Shown here in pieces: positions 29,637 through 38,418 of a stretch of DNA of 64,000 nt. The first letter of the stretch is position 1. Each line of letters opens with the position of its first letter. Where the stretch lies: the NCBI GenBank assembly GCA_963793005.1, contig CAWBYP010000002.1, forward strand, positions 1,116,001 to 1,180,000, read 5' to 3'. The stretch is from RPQJ01 sp963793005 (GTDB lineage: Bacteria > Pseudomonadota > Gammaproteobacteria > Steroidobacterales > Steroidobacteraceae). Made by a program: the position numbers and the translations under genes. Under the pieces are notes generated by a model. It worked only from the letters and a program-made list of their open reading frames with translations. It had not been told where the DNA came from and made no database searches.

Positions 29637-30760
29637 GCCTGGGCGGCTCCTGACGCCTTGCGCCCCACCCAGACGTTCTCACGCACGCCGTTGGCCCACC
29701 AGATGCGGCAGGCACCCTCGTCGGAAACCATGCAGGGACCGACCGGCTGGCGCGGCGTGCATGCCAATCCGTACAGGCGGCACTCGTTCGGATATATCTT
29801 GCCGAGCACCACCTTGGCGCAGTCGCAGCCCGGCGGCATCTGCCCGGCACGTTTCCTGGCGATGTCGGTGTACGAGGGCAACTGCCTGCGCGAGTCGTGA
29901 GCCGCGTAACGCTCCTTAAGCGCATATCCCGATTGCGGGATGGTGCCGATTCCGCGCCAGTTGGCATCGACGATGTCCATCGTTTCGTCCATGAAGCGTC
30001 GTGCCGCGGTGTTTCCACCCGGCCGCACCACGCTCGGGTAGCAGTTGTCGAGGAAACACTTGCCCTCGAGTCGCTGCCGCAGCACGGAATACAGCGCCGC
30101 AAGCAGCGAGTCCGGCTGGAACCCGGCGACGGCGGTAGGCATGTCGTGGTCACGCGGAACGAACTCCCACTCGTCGGGCCCCATGATCGTGGCGACGTGA
30201 CCCGGCGCGACCAGTGCCTCGAATCCGGGCTCGCCCGATTCGAGCAGCATCGCGACCGCTGGCCAGGTGCGCCGGCCCGACATCAGGAACAGCAGGTTCG
30301 GCGGCGCGCCCTGCGCGAGCAGGGCGGCCGCTGGCGCAGTGGTGGTCTCGAATCCGGCGGCCAGGAACACCACCTTGCGCGTGGGATTCGCTAGCGCGAT
30401 GCGCGCCGCCTCGAGCGGACTGGCGATCGGCCGCACGTCGGCGCCTGCCGCCTTGGCCTGCTCGAGCGAGCGCGGCTCGCTCTTCGACACATTTACCGGC
30501 ACGCGCAGCATGTCGCCGTAGGCGAGCAGGATCACGCCCTCGTGCAGCGCGAGCTGGATCGCTTCGTAGATGTCTTCTTCCGGGCAGATGCACACCGGGC
30601 AGCCCGGCCCCGGGACGAGTTCGATGTTCGACGGGATCGCCTTGCGCAGCCCCGCCATCGTGATCGAGCGCTCGTGCCCGCCACAGACGTTCATCACCTT
30701 GATGCGCGGCGGCAGCGGCAGCGCGCGGATCCGGTCGAGCCAGTCGCTTGCGGTGCTCAT
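29633..30760 (-). CDS. hypD: Hydrogenase maturation factor HypD
   Basis: HypD (375 residues) is the [4Fe-4S] scaffold on which, with HypC, the Fe(CN)2CO group is built. Family motifs are visible: VMNVCGGHE, GPGCPVCICPEEDI, GFETTTAPAA and the C-terminal cysteine set (PPGCDCAKVVLGK, NECRLYG, GPCMVSDEGAC) that holds the cluster. The ATG at 30760 is ten bases after the hypB stop and is preceded by GAGGAGC. It overlaps the hypF GTG start. Confidence 0.96.
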   Translation of the reverse strand: MSTASDWLDRIRALPLPPRIKVMNVCGGHERSITMAGLRKAIPSNIELVPGPGCPVCICPEEDIYEAIQLALHEGVILLAYGDMLRVPVNVSKSEPRSLEQAKAAGADVRPIASPLEAARIALANPTRKVVFLAAGFETTTAPAAALLAQGAPPNLLFLMSGRRTWPAVAMLLESGEPGFEALVAPGHVATIMGPDEWEFVPRDHDMPTAVAGFQPDSLLAALYSVLRQRLEGKCFLDNCYPSVVRPGGNTAARRFMDETMDIVDANWRGIGTIPQSGYALKERYAAHDSRRQLPSYTDIARKRAGQMPPGCDCAKVVLGKIYPNECRLYGLACTPRQPVGPCMVSDEGACRIWWANGVRENVWVGRKASGAAQA

Positions 30761-30770
30761 GTCTTGCTCC

Positions 30771-31598
30771 TCAGCGCGCGGGGCGAACTCCGGTTGCATG
30801 TGCCAGCGCGCCGTCCGGCTGCACGGATGGCCGCAGCGATTCACCGCGCCGGGTGCGCTCGCGCTGCGCCGCCACTTCGCGATCGAGCCAGCCGAGCCAG
30901 GCCTCGAAGCCCTCGCCACCGCGGCTGGTCAGTTCGATCGTCTCGCCTGAATAGCCGATCTGCCTGAGCGACGCGTGCGCGCGCTCGGTGCTGAACTCGG
31001 TGATGTATGCGAGCAGGTCGGTCTTGGTGATCAGCGAAAGGTCTGCCGCGCGGAACATCACCGGGTACTTGGCCGGCTTGTCGTCGCCCTCCGGCACCGA
31101 GAGCAGCGTGATGTTGCGGTGCTGGCCCAGGTCGAAACTCGCCGGGCAGACGAGGTTGCCGACGTTCTCGATGAACAACACGTCGAGACCGGCGAGCGGC
31201 AGGTCGTGGACGGCGTCGTGCACCATGGTTGCGTCGAGGTGGCAGGCATTGCCGGTGCTGATCTGCACCGCGGCAACGCCGCAGGCTCGTATTCTTTCCG
31301 CGTCGTTCTCGGTGGCGAGGTCGCCCTCGACGACCGCGATCTTCAGGCGCCCGCCGAGGGCGCGGATCGTCGCTTCGAGCAACGAAGTCTTGCCGGCGCC
31401 GGGCGAGGACATCAGGTTCAGGGCCAGCACGCCGTGGCCGTCGAAATGCTCGCGGTTGTGTGCCGCTACCCGGTCGTTTTCGCCGAGGATCGCGGTGATG
31501 ACCTCTATGGTCTCTATCCTGCCGGCCACGCCCGTCGGCGCGGCCAGCGGCGCCCGCGTGGCGGACGGCCCGAGTGAACATCCACAGTCACGGCACAT
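30771..31598 (-). CDS. hypB: Hydrogenase nickel incorporation GTPase HypB
   Basis: HypB (275 residues) is the GTPase that drives nickel insertion. The N-terminal MCRDCGCS holds the CxxCGC high-affinity nickel site. The P-loop reads SSPGAGKT and is followed by VEGDLATENDAERI and GNLVCPASFDLG. There is no His-rich storage stretch. A C-terminal tail of about 40 basic residues extends beyond the usual end. It is flanked by ten-base gaps to hypA and hypD on the same strand. Confidence 0.96.
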   Translation of the reverse strand: MCRDCGCSLGPSATRAPLAAPTGVAGRIETIEVITAILGENDRVAAHNREHFDGHGVLALNLMSSPGAGKTSLLEATIRALGGRLKIAVVEGDLATENDAERIRACGVAAVQISTGNACHLDATMVHDAVHDLPLAGLDVLFIENVGNLVCPASFDLGQHRNITLLSVPEGDDKPAKYPVMFRAADLSLITKTDLLAYITEFSTERAHASLRQIGYSGETIELTSRGGEGFEAWLGWLDREVAAQRERTRRGESLRPSVQPDGALAHATGVRPAR

Positions 31599-31608
31599 CG
31601 CTGTTCTC

Positions 31609-31971
31609 CTAGTGAACGGCCGAGGACGAGGTCTCGAGCTCGACGCGCTTCAGGATCATTTCCTCACCGCCGATCACGTCCACCTTCCAGTCGCTGCAAG
31701 CGCCGCACAGCAGCCGGTTCGCGCTGGCGTCCGTCTCGGCACTGCAGCTGCGGCAGCGCACCCGTACCGGCACCGTCTCGATTTCGAGCGTGGCGTGTTC
31801 CGCCAGCGTCCCTGCCGCCGCGAGCGGATAGGCGTGCTCGAGCAACTGCGGCTCGACGCCCGACAGTGGCCCGACGGTGATCACGATCGAGACGACGCGG
31901 CGCGCGTCGTTCTGGCGCGCCACCCGCTCGACCTGCTCGATCAGCGCCTGGCAGATGGCAAGCTCATGCAT
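31609..31971 (-). CDS. hypA: Hydrogenase nickel metallochaperone HypA
   Basis: A 120-residue nickel chaperone. It begins MHELAICQAL, in which the N-terminus and His2 bind nickel, and the zinc site is formed by CRSC and CGAC. The C-terminal SSAVH is short. The start overlaps the end of hypC by eight bases. Confidence 0.95.
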   Translation of the reverse strand: MHELAICQALIEQVERVARQNDARRVVSIVITVGPLSGVEPQLLEHAYPLAAAGTLAEHATLEIETVPVRVRCRSCSAETDASANRLLCGACSDWKVDVIGGEEMILKRVELETSSSAVH

Positions 31972-32188
31972 GCTCCAGGACCTGGTCGATGAGGTCCCAG
32001 GTAACGCGGGCTTCCTCCTCGCTCACCTTCTGGATCGCATAGCCCACGTGCACGAGCACGTGGTCGTCGGGCGCAATCTCCTCGCCCTGCATCATGAACA
32101 GGCTCACTTCCCGTTCAATTCCCTTCGCCTCGCAGACGGCGTTGAAACCGTCGACGGACTTGATCCGCATCGGCACGGCAAGACACAT
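31964..32188 (-). CDS. hypC: Hydrogenase maturation chaperone HypC
   Basis: A 74-residue HypC, which carries the Fe(CN)2CO group with HypD to the hydrogenase large subunit. It starts MCLAVPMRI; Cys2 is the essential ligand and its exposure fixes the ATG at 32188, preceded by GGAGGTGG. VLVHVGYAIQKV matches the family. It is the first gene of the hyp operon. The 160 bases upstream (32189-32350) hold no gene, only GC-rich palindromic sequence such as GCCCCGGCCGGGGC at 32326-32339. Confidence 0.95.
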   Translation of the reverse strand: MCLAVPMRIKSVDGFNAVCEAKGIEREVSLFMMQGEEIAPDDHVLVHVGYAIQKVSEEEARVTWDLIDQVLEHA

Positions 32189-32350
32189 GATCCACCTCCC
32201 GCCGCGGGACCACGCAGGGACCCCGGGGCACGCGCGGAGACTCGCAAACCCCAACCCTCAGGTCAATTAAGTAGATGCCCCGGCCAGTCGACATGACCGG
32301 CTTGCCTGCCCTGGGCCACGTATATGCCCCGGCCGGGGCGACGCGCCCGG

Positions 32351-32566
32351 CTATCCGGGCTTCAGCGGCTCGCGGTCGCCCTGCTCCGGCGCGGTCTTCT
32401 TGCGCAGCGAGCCCAGCAGCAGCGTGCCGAGCGCGAGCAGGATCTCGTCGACGAACGGCACCAGGTCGGGCACGAACAAGTCGAACACGAACAGCGTGGC
32501 AGTCAGCGCGAACAGCACGGGAAACCGAAGTCCGGCGGCGAATCGCGCGACGAGGTCGCGGATCAT
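32351..32566 (-). CDS. Small membrane-anchored protein (DUF6116-like)
   Basis: A 71-residue protein with one or two hydrophobic helices: FPVLFALTATLFVFDLFVPDLVPFVDEILLALGTLLLGSL, then a charged tail. It resembles the small DUF6116 proteins of gammaproteobacteria, of unknown function. The ATG at 32566 overlaps the stop of the zinc-ribbon gene (ATGA). Confidence 0.65.
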   Translation of the reverse strand: MIRDLVARFAAGLRFPVLFALTATLFVFDLFVPDLVPFVDEILLALGTLLLGSLRKKTAPEQGDREPLKPG

Positions 32567-32925
32567 CGCGAGCGCCCGCCTGGCGTCAATACGTCCACGG
32601 ACAAGCTGAAGCTGCGCGATTCCGAAGGGCGCAGCGCACCGACGCCGATGACCTGGCGCGCCAGCTCTTCGCCACGCTCGTTGCGGATCGTGAGCAACAC
32701 TGAATACTCCCAGTCGCCTCCCTGCGCCGGATGCTCGAGCGTGCCCTCGACACTGAGCGCCTTGAAGCCCTCGACCGGGGTTCGAGTCGGCTCCGCCGCA
32801 GCGCCGAACCGCAGATGGTGCCGGCATTGCGGACAGACCGCGGAGCTCTCAAGGATCGTCGCCTTGCAGTGCGGACAGGTCCGGGTCCGGCCGACGGCCC
32901 CGGAGGATGTGCGCCCGGGCAGCAT
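32563..32925 (-). CDS. Zinc-ribbon protein of unknown function
   Basis: A 120-residue protein with an N-terminal zinc ribbon (CPHC and CPQC, residues 17-35) followed by a beta-rich domain (KALSVEGTLEHP, WEYSVLLTIRNERGEE). The function is not recognised. It starts 17 bases after the bactofilin stop and overlaps the small membrane protein gene, so the three probably form an operon. Confidence 0.7.
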   Translation of the reverse strand: MLPGRTSSGAVGRTRTCPHCKATILESSAVCPQCRHHLRFGAAAEPTRTPVEGFKALSVEGTLEHPAQGGDWEYSVLLTIRNERGEELARQVIGVGALRPSESRSFSLSVDVLTPGGRSR

Positions 32926-32942
32926 TCAGGCAGGGCCGGTGG

Positions 32943-33440
32943 TCACTTCTTGCCGCCCGGACCCTGGTCAGTCCAGCCGAAGTCAGCCTGGCCGCGCATG
33001 CGCGAGCCCGCCGCGACGGTTAGCACGGCCGCCTTGACGTCGCCGTTGATCACGCCGGTCTCGAGCAGCTCGACCCGCGCCGTGGCGGTGATGTTGCCGT
33101 GCACCTCGCCGCTCACGATCACCATCGAGGCCGAGACCTGTCCCGTCACATGCGCGCCCTGCTCGATGGTCACGTTGCCTTCGACATTCACGTCGCCCTT
33201 GAAGCGGCCAGCAACGCGCACATTGCCCGAGCCCTCGATCTTGCCCTCGATCGTGAGGTCGCCTGCGATCAGCGACTCTTTCGCCGGACCGCGTTCAACG
33301 CTGCGACGCGACGCGTCCGACGCAGCGGAACCGATCGGTGCCGGCGACCGCTCGACGGCGCGCAGTTCGGGTGCTGCAGGGGCCGGCTCGCCGGCGCCCG
33401 GGGTGGTTTCCTTGGCCGTGGGATCTTTCCAGAGCGCCAT
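32943..33440 (-). CDS. Bactofilin family cytoskeletal protein
   Basis: A 165-residue bactofilin, a polymer-forming right-handed beta-helix scaffold protein. The core (about residues 55-155) shows the regular Gly/Val/Ile repeats: LIAGDLTIEGKIEGSGNVRV, GDVNVEGNVTIEQGAHVTG and ETGVINGDVKAAVLTVAAGS. A Pro/Ala/Glu-rich disordered N-terminus precedes it. The ATG at 33440 has GGAG upstream; extension further reaches the tRNA-Thr and is rejected. Confidence 0.9.
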   Translation of the reverse strand: MALWKDPTAKETTPGAGEPAPAAPELRAVERSPAPIGSAASDASRRSVERGPAKESLIAGDLTIEGKIEGSGNVRVAGRFKGDVNVEGNVTIEQGAHVTGQVSASMVIVSGEVHGNITATARVELLETGVINGDVKAAVLTVAAGSRMRGQADFGWTDQGPGGKK

Positions 33441-33487
33441 GTCGATCTCCTGGTTTGCGCGCGTATCGCGCCATTGCGTGATGAAGA

Positions 33488-33563
33488 TGGTGCCGGCTGA
33501 GGGACTCGAACCCCCGACCCCCTGATTACAAATCAGGTGCACTACCAACTGTGCTAAGCCGGC
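33488..33563 (-). tRNA. tRNA-Thr (anticodon TGT)
   Basis: A 76-base cloverleaf on the minus strand with encoded CCA. The acceptor stem is GCCGGCT, the anticodon stem-loop CTGATTTGTAATCAG shows TGT, and GGGGGTTCGAGTCCC forms the T arm. Confidence 0.93.
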
Positions 33564-33602
33564 ACCGGGACGGCGATTCTAACCGCCGATCCGCTTTCGC
33601 GC

Positions 33603-34322
33603 TCAGGGAGCTGGCGCGGCCGGCGTCACGGAATCGGGATCCGGGCAGGCTCGTAGCTCGATGCGCGTGCCGCCACCGTCCTGGATTCGAAACATCTCAA
33701 GGCCCGGCAGGCCGGCGTTCTCGTTGCGGTCCACCTCCAGCCAGAACACGTCCTCCGCCCGGTAACTGTCTTCCACCTGCGGCGTGAACCCTGCCTGCAT
33801 GGCCTTGGCCATCACCTGGGCCGCGCGCCCGGGATCGCTGAATACGCCCAGCGATACGACGTTGCCGGGTGGCTCTTCGGCCAGCAGGTAGGCGTCGGCG
33901 ATGCCCGCGGCCTTCAGCGCCGTGAGCGCGTTTCCCGCATCATCGGCGGTTGCGAAATCCTCGATGCGTACCCACTGGCCCACCCAGACCTCGTCGCGGG
34001 AGGCCCTGATCCTCGAACGGAACCCCAGGCCATCCAGCCTGGCAGCTGCCCGCTCGGCGCCTGCCTTGTCGAGATATGGCCCACCGCTCACGCAGCTGGC
34101 AATCACTCCAGGTTCCGCTGGCCCGGCGCCCTGGGCCACGTCCGACAGCTGCCGTTGCACGGGTTCCTCGCGAAGCAGGCGGATCACCCGGGAGCCGTCC
34201 CGGCTGCTCGGTGTTGCATGGCCACCGGCATCCGGCGCAGGCGCGATCCAGCGCGTCCACGCAAGGAACAGGATGTTGGCCAGCAGCAGGACGAGGAACA
34301 GTGCTCGCACTTTGAGTGCCAC
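33603..34322 (-). CDS. SPOR-domain membrane-anchored protein
   Basis: A 239-residue protein with one N-terminal membrane helix (about residues 6-24, VRALFLVLLLANILFLAW), a periplasmic linker and two SPOR-like units: SGGPYLDKAGAERAAARLDG with VGQWVRIEDFATADDAGN, and VSLGVFSDPGRAAQVMAKAM. SPOR domains bind denuded peptidoglycan at division sites. Such a gene often follows birA-coaX in gammaproteobacteria; here a cytochrome c gene lies between. Confidence 0.78.
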   Translation of the reverse strand: MALKVRALFLVLLLANILFLAWTRWIAPAPDAGGHATPSSRDGSRVIRLLREEPVQRQLSDVAQGAGPAEPGVIASCVSGGPYLDKAGAERAAARLDGLGFRSRIRASRDEVWVGQWVRIEDFATADDAGNALTALKAAGIADAYLLAEEPPGNVVSLGVFSDPGRAAQVMAKAMQAGFTPQVEDSYRAEDVFWLEVDRNENAGLPGLEMFRIQDGGGTRIELRACPDPDSVTPAAPAP

Positions 34323-34372
34323 TCTCTCCGGGGAGCCGTCAGGGGGAGCCGGATCTTATCCGGAAACGCAAA

Positions 34373-34400
34373 GACCCGCCCCTCGCAGGAGGGGCGGGTC
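34373..34400 (-). terminator. Intrinsic terminator after cytochrome c
   Basis: GACCCGCCCCTC (34373-34384) and GAGGGGCGGGTC (34389-34400) form a perfect 12-bp stem with a four-base loop. On the minus strand it is followed by TTTGCG. It lies beyond the cytochrome c stop and before the SPOR gene. Confidence 0.8.
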
Positions 34401-34463
34401 CATTTCGGTCAAAGGCGCAAGGCGCCGGGCGACCGCCCCGGGCAGGGCAGCCGCGGGGTCGCG

Positions 34464-34739
34464 TCAGCCGCCGCTCGCCATGTAGGCAGCCACGTCGGCG
34501 GCCTGCTGGGCGGTCAGCTTGAACGCCTTCTTGTGCTTCATCTGGCCGGCCGAGATCTGCTCGAGCGTTGCCTGGAGTTCCTTGGCGTCTTCACCCTTGA
34601 AGTCGGCCGCTTCGTGGCATTCCGCACAGCTTGCCTCGAATGTCGCCTTGCCGGCGGCTGCATCGGCCAGCGCGGATCCGCTGTAGCCAGCAAGCCCAGC
34701 TGCAATAAGACCGATCGTCGTCAATGTCCTGATTTTCAT
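34464..34739 (-). CDS. Periplasmic monoheme cytochrome c
   Basis: A 91-residue class I cytochrome c with a signal peptide ending ALADAA and one heme site CAECH near residue 37. A Met in GQMKHKK may be the distal ligand. It is not closely similar to the two cytochromes at 12182 and 42411. The ATG at 34739 is chosen over an upstream one at 34808 because it gives a normal signal peptide; GGAGAAAAG precedes it. It interrupts an otherwise housekeeping gene series. Confidence 0.88.
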   Translation of the reverse strand: MKIRTLTTIGLIAAGLAGYSGSALADAAAGKATFEASCAECHEAADFKGEDAKELQATLEQISAGQMKHKKAFKLTAQQAADVAAYMASGG

Positions 34740-34819
34740 CACTTTTCTCCAGATTGACTGCCCGGCGACAGTCCCGCCGGCACGTTGCACCCGGCGGGAA
34801 TGATACACGGCGGGCCTGC

Positions 34820-35599
34820 CTACTCAGACTGCGGTTTCCCACCATAGTTCGCTGGTTCAGCGCCAGCTAGGACCGCCAGCCCGCGCAGCACGAGGTCGGG
34901 GACCAGCGTGGCTCGCGACCTGAGCAGCGGCATGACCGCAGCAGCTGCACCGCCGGTCAGCAGCAGCTCCGCCCGCGTCCCGAGCCTCGCCTCCACGTCC
35001 ACCACGCCACGGTCGATCAGCGCCGCAACCGCGAGCCGGCAACCGCGCTCGATCGCGTCCCGTGTGTTGTCCGCGAGCGGCGCGCCGCCGGAGCTGCCGC
35101 TGGCCTCCGAGCGCCCGGCGAGGTCGGCCGTCCCGCCATGCAGCGAGTGCACCATCAGCGCGGGCCCGGGAATGATGAATCCCCCGAGATGCTCGCCGCT
35201 CGCGGTCACCGCATCGAAGGTCGTCGCGGTGCCGACATCGGCGACGCAGCAGTCGCCTCGCGTGGCCGCGTGGCCTGCGATCACGGCCAGCCAGCGATCC
35301 ACACCCAGCAGACGCGGCTCGCTGTAGGCGTTTCGGACGCCGGCTGCCTGCTCACTGGTCGCAACGAAAGTCGCACGACGACCGATCACCAGGCTGGCCG
35401 CGGAGTCGAGGGCTACCGATGGCGCCTCCGAAACACTCGCGACCAACACCTCATCGATGCCGGGCACCGAAAACAAGCATCGACGCCAGTCGTCCTGGGT
35501 CCAGCCCGAGTAGCTGGCGGCCTGCTGTGCACCGAGATCGCCGCCGTCGAGCGTGGTCCACTTGACGCGCGAATTGCCGATGTCTACCAGCAGCTTCAT
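34820..35599 (-). CDS. coaX: Type III pantothenate kinase
   Basis: CoaX (259 residues) phosphorylates pantothenate in the first step of coenzyme A synthesis. Type III features include MKLLVDIGNSRVKW (phosphate-binding DxGN), GVDRWLAVIAGHA and VADVGTATTFDAV. The start overlaps the birA stop by four bases. Type III kinases are not inhibited by CoA and replace CoaA in many gammaproteobacteria. Confidence 0.95.
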   Translation of the reverse strand: MKLLVDIGNSRVKWTTLDGGDLGAQQAASYSGWTQDDWRRCLFSVPGIDEVLVASVSEAPSVALDSAASLVIGRRATFVATSEQAAGVRNAYSEPRLLGVDRWLAVIAGHAATRGDCCVADVGTATTFDAVTASGEHLGGFIIPGPALMVHSLHGGTADLAGRSEASGSSGGAPLADNTRDAIERGCRLAVAALIDRGVVDVEARLGTRAELLLTGGAAAAVMPLLRSRATLVPDLVLRGLAVLAGAEPANYGGKPQSE

Positions 35600-36606
35600 A
35601 CCGCAAGCTCCTGCGCTGCGCGCAGGCTGACGTCGCCGGCCAGGTAACGCTCGACCCGTCCGCCGGTTTCGACCCGCAACGCGCCGTCGCGATCAGCACC
35701 GAGCGCGCGCCCCTCGATGCTGCCCGTGCTCTGCGTAACCCTGACCTCGGCGCCGCAGAGTGAGTCGAGCTCCTGCCAGCGCGCCGCAAAGGGTGCAAAG
35801 CCGTCGCGGCCGAAGCGCTCGAGCCCATCGCACATCGCTGCGAGCAGGCGGCCGGCGAGTGCGTTGCGGCCCGGGATCTGCCCGCCCATGGCCTCGCCCA
35901 GGTCCGCGACCGGCGTGGCACCGGGCATGGCGAGACTCGAGCGGGCCTCGGCTGGCAACGCGACATTCAGGCCGAGCCCCACGACGACGCTTGCGGCGCC
36001 ACCCGCCTCCAGGCGCAGCTGTATCAGCAGGCCGCCGACCTTCCGGTGCCGCCACACGATGTCGTTGGGCCACTTGAGCATGGTCTCGCCGGCCCCCGCG
36101 GAGCGAAGCGCATCGGCCACCTGGACGCCGAGTGCCAGGCTCAACGCTGACAGTTCCGCCGGGATTTCGGGGTAGCTCCAGGCGATCGAAAATGTCAGTC
36201 CCGAACCGAAAGGCGAAAACCAGGAACGTCCGCGCCGTCCACGTCCGGCGCGCTGGATCTCGGCGAATACGATGCGCGGCGACCCCGCCGGCGGCGCGGG
36301 CGCAGCGAAGAGATATTCGTTGGTCGATTCGGTCGCGAAGTGGACTTCGACCTCGCAGGGAAAAGGCCTGCCCGGATGCCCGGCTGCACGTCGGATCGCG
36401 GCGGCATCCAGCAGTTCACAAGGCCCTGCGAGGCGGTAGCCGCGCCGATCCACGCTCACTATGCCAACGCCGGTTTGCCGCAGTTCGCCGACCAGCTTCC
36501 ACACCGCAGTCCGGCTCACGTCGAGACGGGCCGCGAGCTCCGGTCCGGCGTGCAGACGGCCGTCGGCCAGCAGTGCGAGCAGCGTGCGGCAGGTGGCGTC
36601 ACTCAT
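35596..36606 (-). CDS. birA: Bifunctional biotin-protein ligase / biotin operon repressor BirA
   Basis: A 336-residue BirA. An N-terminal winged helix (residues 1-62, LDVSRTAVWKLVGELRQTG) is followed by the ligase domain with ATESTNEYLF, GRGRRGRSWFSP, LKWPNDIVW and VGLGLNVALP. A small C-terminal SH3-like domain ends the protein. The presence of the DNA-binding domain suggests it also represses biotin genes. The ATG at 36606 overlaps the plsY stop; a longer frame runs antisense to plsY and is rejected. Confidence 0.94.
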   Translation of the reverse strand: MSDATCRTLLALLADGRLHAGPELAARLDVSRTAVWKLVGELRQTGVGIVSVDRRGYRLAGPCELLDAAAIRRAAGHPGRPFPCEVEVHFATESTNEYLFAAPAPPAGSPRIVFAEIQRAGRGRRGRSWFSPFGSGLTFSIAWSYPEIPAELSALSLALGVQVADALRSAGAGETMLKWPNDIVWRHRKVGGLLIQLRLEAGGAASVVVGLGLNVALPAEARSSLAMPGATPVADLGEAMGGQIPGRNALAGRLLAAMCDGLERFGRDGFAPFAARWQELDSLCGAEVRVTQSTGSIEGRALGADRDGALRVETGGRVERYLAGDVSLRAAQELAV

Positions 36607-37241
36607 CGCGGCCGCAGGAGCCAGAGTCGCTGAGCCCGGTTCTCGGTGCCGTCCTTCATGCGCAGGATGTTGGCGCGGTGCGTGTAGGCGACGAAGGCAG
36701 TCATCACGACACCATAGACGAGCAACGGCGTGTCGCCCGGCCACGCGTAGGCAAAGTACAGCGGCAGCGACGCGACGCCGAGCATGGTGCCGAGTCCCAC
36801 GTATCCGGTCACCAGCACGCAGGCCAGCCACACAGCCAGGAAGGGCAGCAGCGCCGTGGGCGCCAGAACCGCAACCGTGCCGAGCAGCGTGGCAGCGCCC
36901 TTTCCGCCGCGGAACTCGTACCAGACGGGGTAGACATGACCCGCGACCACGGCGACGGCGCACGCAACCGCAAGCCACTCGCCATCAATCTCCGCGTCAT
37001 ATCCGACCAGTGGCAGCGCGAGTCCGGGCAGCACGCCAACAGCGAGCAGCGCCTTGCCGATGTCGAAGGCGAGCACGCCGATCCCGAACGTCCAGCCCTG
37101 GGTCCTGAGCGCGTTGGTGCTTCCGGCATTGCCGCTGCCCTGCTCGCGGATGTCGATGCCCCGCAGCCGCCCGAGCAGCAGGCTGCCTATCAGCGACCCG
37201 ATCAGGTACGAAAGCAGGGTCTTTACGCCGAGTTCGAGCAC
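36603..37241 (-). CDS. plsY: Glycerol-3-phosphate acyltransferase PlsY
   Basis: A 212-residue multi-pass inner-membrane enzyme that acylates glycerol-3-phosphate from acyl phosphate. Conserved loops are visible: GSLIGSLLLGRL, GSGNAGSTNALR (family GSGNxGATN), GHVYPVWYEFRGGKGAATLLG and AYTHRANILRM. It has the family length. It overlaps birA downstream. Confidence 0.95.
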   Translation of the reverse strand: MLELGVKTLLSYLIGSLIGSLLLGRLRGIDIREQGSGNAGSTNALRTQGWTFGIGVLAFDIGKALLAVGVLPGLALPLVGYDAEIDGEWLAVACAVAVVAGHVYPVWYEFRGGKGAATLLGTVAVLAPTALLPFLAVWLACVLVTGYVGLGTMLGVASLPLYFAYAWPGDTPLLVYGVVMTAFVAYTHRANILRMKDGTENRAQRLWLLRPR

Positions 37242-37369
37242 GCGGGCCTCCGGTCGGCGATTCTAGCATCGGGCCCGGGCGAAGCCGGACCGGGGGGACC
37301 CCGCAAGCGGCGCGCATCGACGCAGCGGCGAAAGTACGCCTCGCTGCAGCAGCGACAGCACGCCGCCAG

Positions 37370-38296
37370 TCAGCGGCGCGGCAGGAACACTTCGGCCATC
37401 ATGCAGCGCACCGACCCGCCGCCGAGCTGCTCGATCGTCGGCACCGGCTGCGCAACCACCGCATCGACGCAGTCGCACAGCAGCTCGCGCCCTGCGGGGC
37501 CGAATGCCTGCCAGGCGCTCGCGGAAAGGGCCAGCACCGCAGTGCCGGCCTCTGAATTGAGTTCCAGCGCGTTGCCGGCGAATGCCGCCATCTGCGTATG
37601 GTCGATGTCCACCACCCGCCGTCCGCCTGCCCGCATGCGTTCGAGCAGCGGGCCACGCTGAGGTCCAGCGATGGCCGGAGCGCACACGATGGCTGAGCGG
37701 GCGCCGATCGAGAGCATCACGTTGGTGTGATAGACGGGCACGCCCGACTCGTCGGTCGCGTCGAACGCTAGCGGCTCGTAGCCGAGTTCCTCGCAGAGCT
37801 CGCGCAGCACCGATTCGTCCGTACGGGGCGAACGGCATGCATAGGCCACGCGGGCCACGTGGTCGAAAACGACGCTGCCGGTGCCCTCGAGGTACCTGCC
37901 CCCGAGTTCGTGGTGGGTCAGGTCCAGCAGGCGCTTGACCACGTAGCCGCCCTGCTCCTCGAGCCGGACAAGAAGTTCCAGACGCCGTTCCCTCCTGCGG
38001 GTCGGCGCCATCATCGGATACAGCACGACCGTGCCGTCGTGGTGCAGGCTCACCCAGTTGTTGGGAAACACCGCGTCGGGACAGGCGTCGGGTCCGGGTT
38101 CGTCGAATGCGAAGACCCTGGCGCCGGCCGAGGCCAGGGCCGCGACCAGGCCGTCGAACTCTGCGAGCGCGCCCGGCTGCCGAAACCCGGTTGGACCGGA
38201 ATCCGGCCGCTGGAAGGCATTGCTGCCGGCGGTCTCGGGGTTCCAGCCGAAAGCGGCCGGCCGCACCATCAGCACGGCGTCCGTGGTCTGGCTCAT
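37370..38296 (-). CDS. Amidinotransferase-fold hydrolase, CtlX-like (citrulline/arginine utilisation)
   Basis: A 308-residue protein of the arginine deiminase/amidinotransferase superfamily. Likely active-site elements are FPNNWVSLHHDGT (Asn/Asp-rich), LEGTGSVVFDHVARVAYAC, PVYHTNVMLSIG and a C-terminal GGSVRCMMAEVFLPRR with the catalytic Cys. These match citrulline-utilisation hydrolases (CtlX). The ATG at 38296 is preferred. It stands alone between plsY and the divergent feo operon. The 128 bases downstream (37242-37369) hold nothing recognised. Confidence 0.83.
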   Translation of the reverse strand: MSQTTDAVLMVRPAAFGWNPETAGSNAFQRPDSGPTGFRQPGALAEFDGLVAALASAGARVFAFDEPGPDACPDAVFPNNWVSLHHDGTVVLYPMMAPTRRRERRLELLVRLEEQGGYVVKRLLDLTHHELGGRYLEGTGSVVFDHVARVAYACRSPRTDESVLRELCEELGYEPLAFDATDESGVPVYHTNVMLSIGARSAIVCAPAIAGPQRGPLLERMRAGGRRVVDIDHTQMAAFAGNALELNSEAGTAVLALSASAWQAFGPAGRELLCDCVDAVVAQPVPTIEQLGGGSVRCMMAEVFLPRR

Positions 38297-38355
38297 GGGC
38301 GGATTGTAGTGCCAGCGGTCTGTCGACCAGGACGCCATTGCGGTTAGCCCCAGTT

Positions 38356-38374
38356 GCGGACGATTCTCATTCAG
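38356..38374. promoter_or_regulatory. Fur-box-like site upstream of feoA
   Basis: GCGGACGATTCTCATTCAG contains the core GATTCTCATT found in many proteobacterial Fur sites (about 12 of 13 positions of AATGATTCTCATT). It is 45-63 bases upstream of the feoA start, as expected for iron-repressed ferrous iron uptake. Confidence 0.6.
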
Positions 38375-38418
38375 GACAGACTCACGCCGTTAAGATCCAC
38401 CCAGGCATCGACCCCAGA

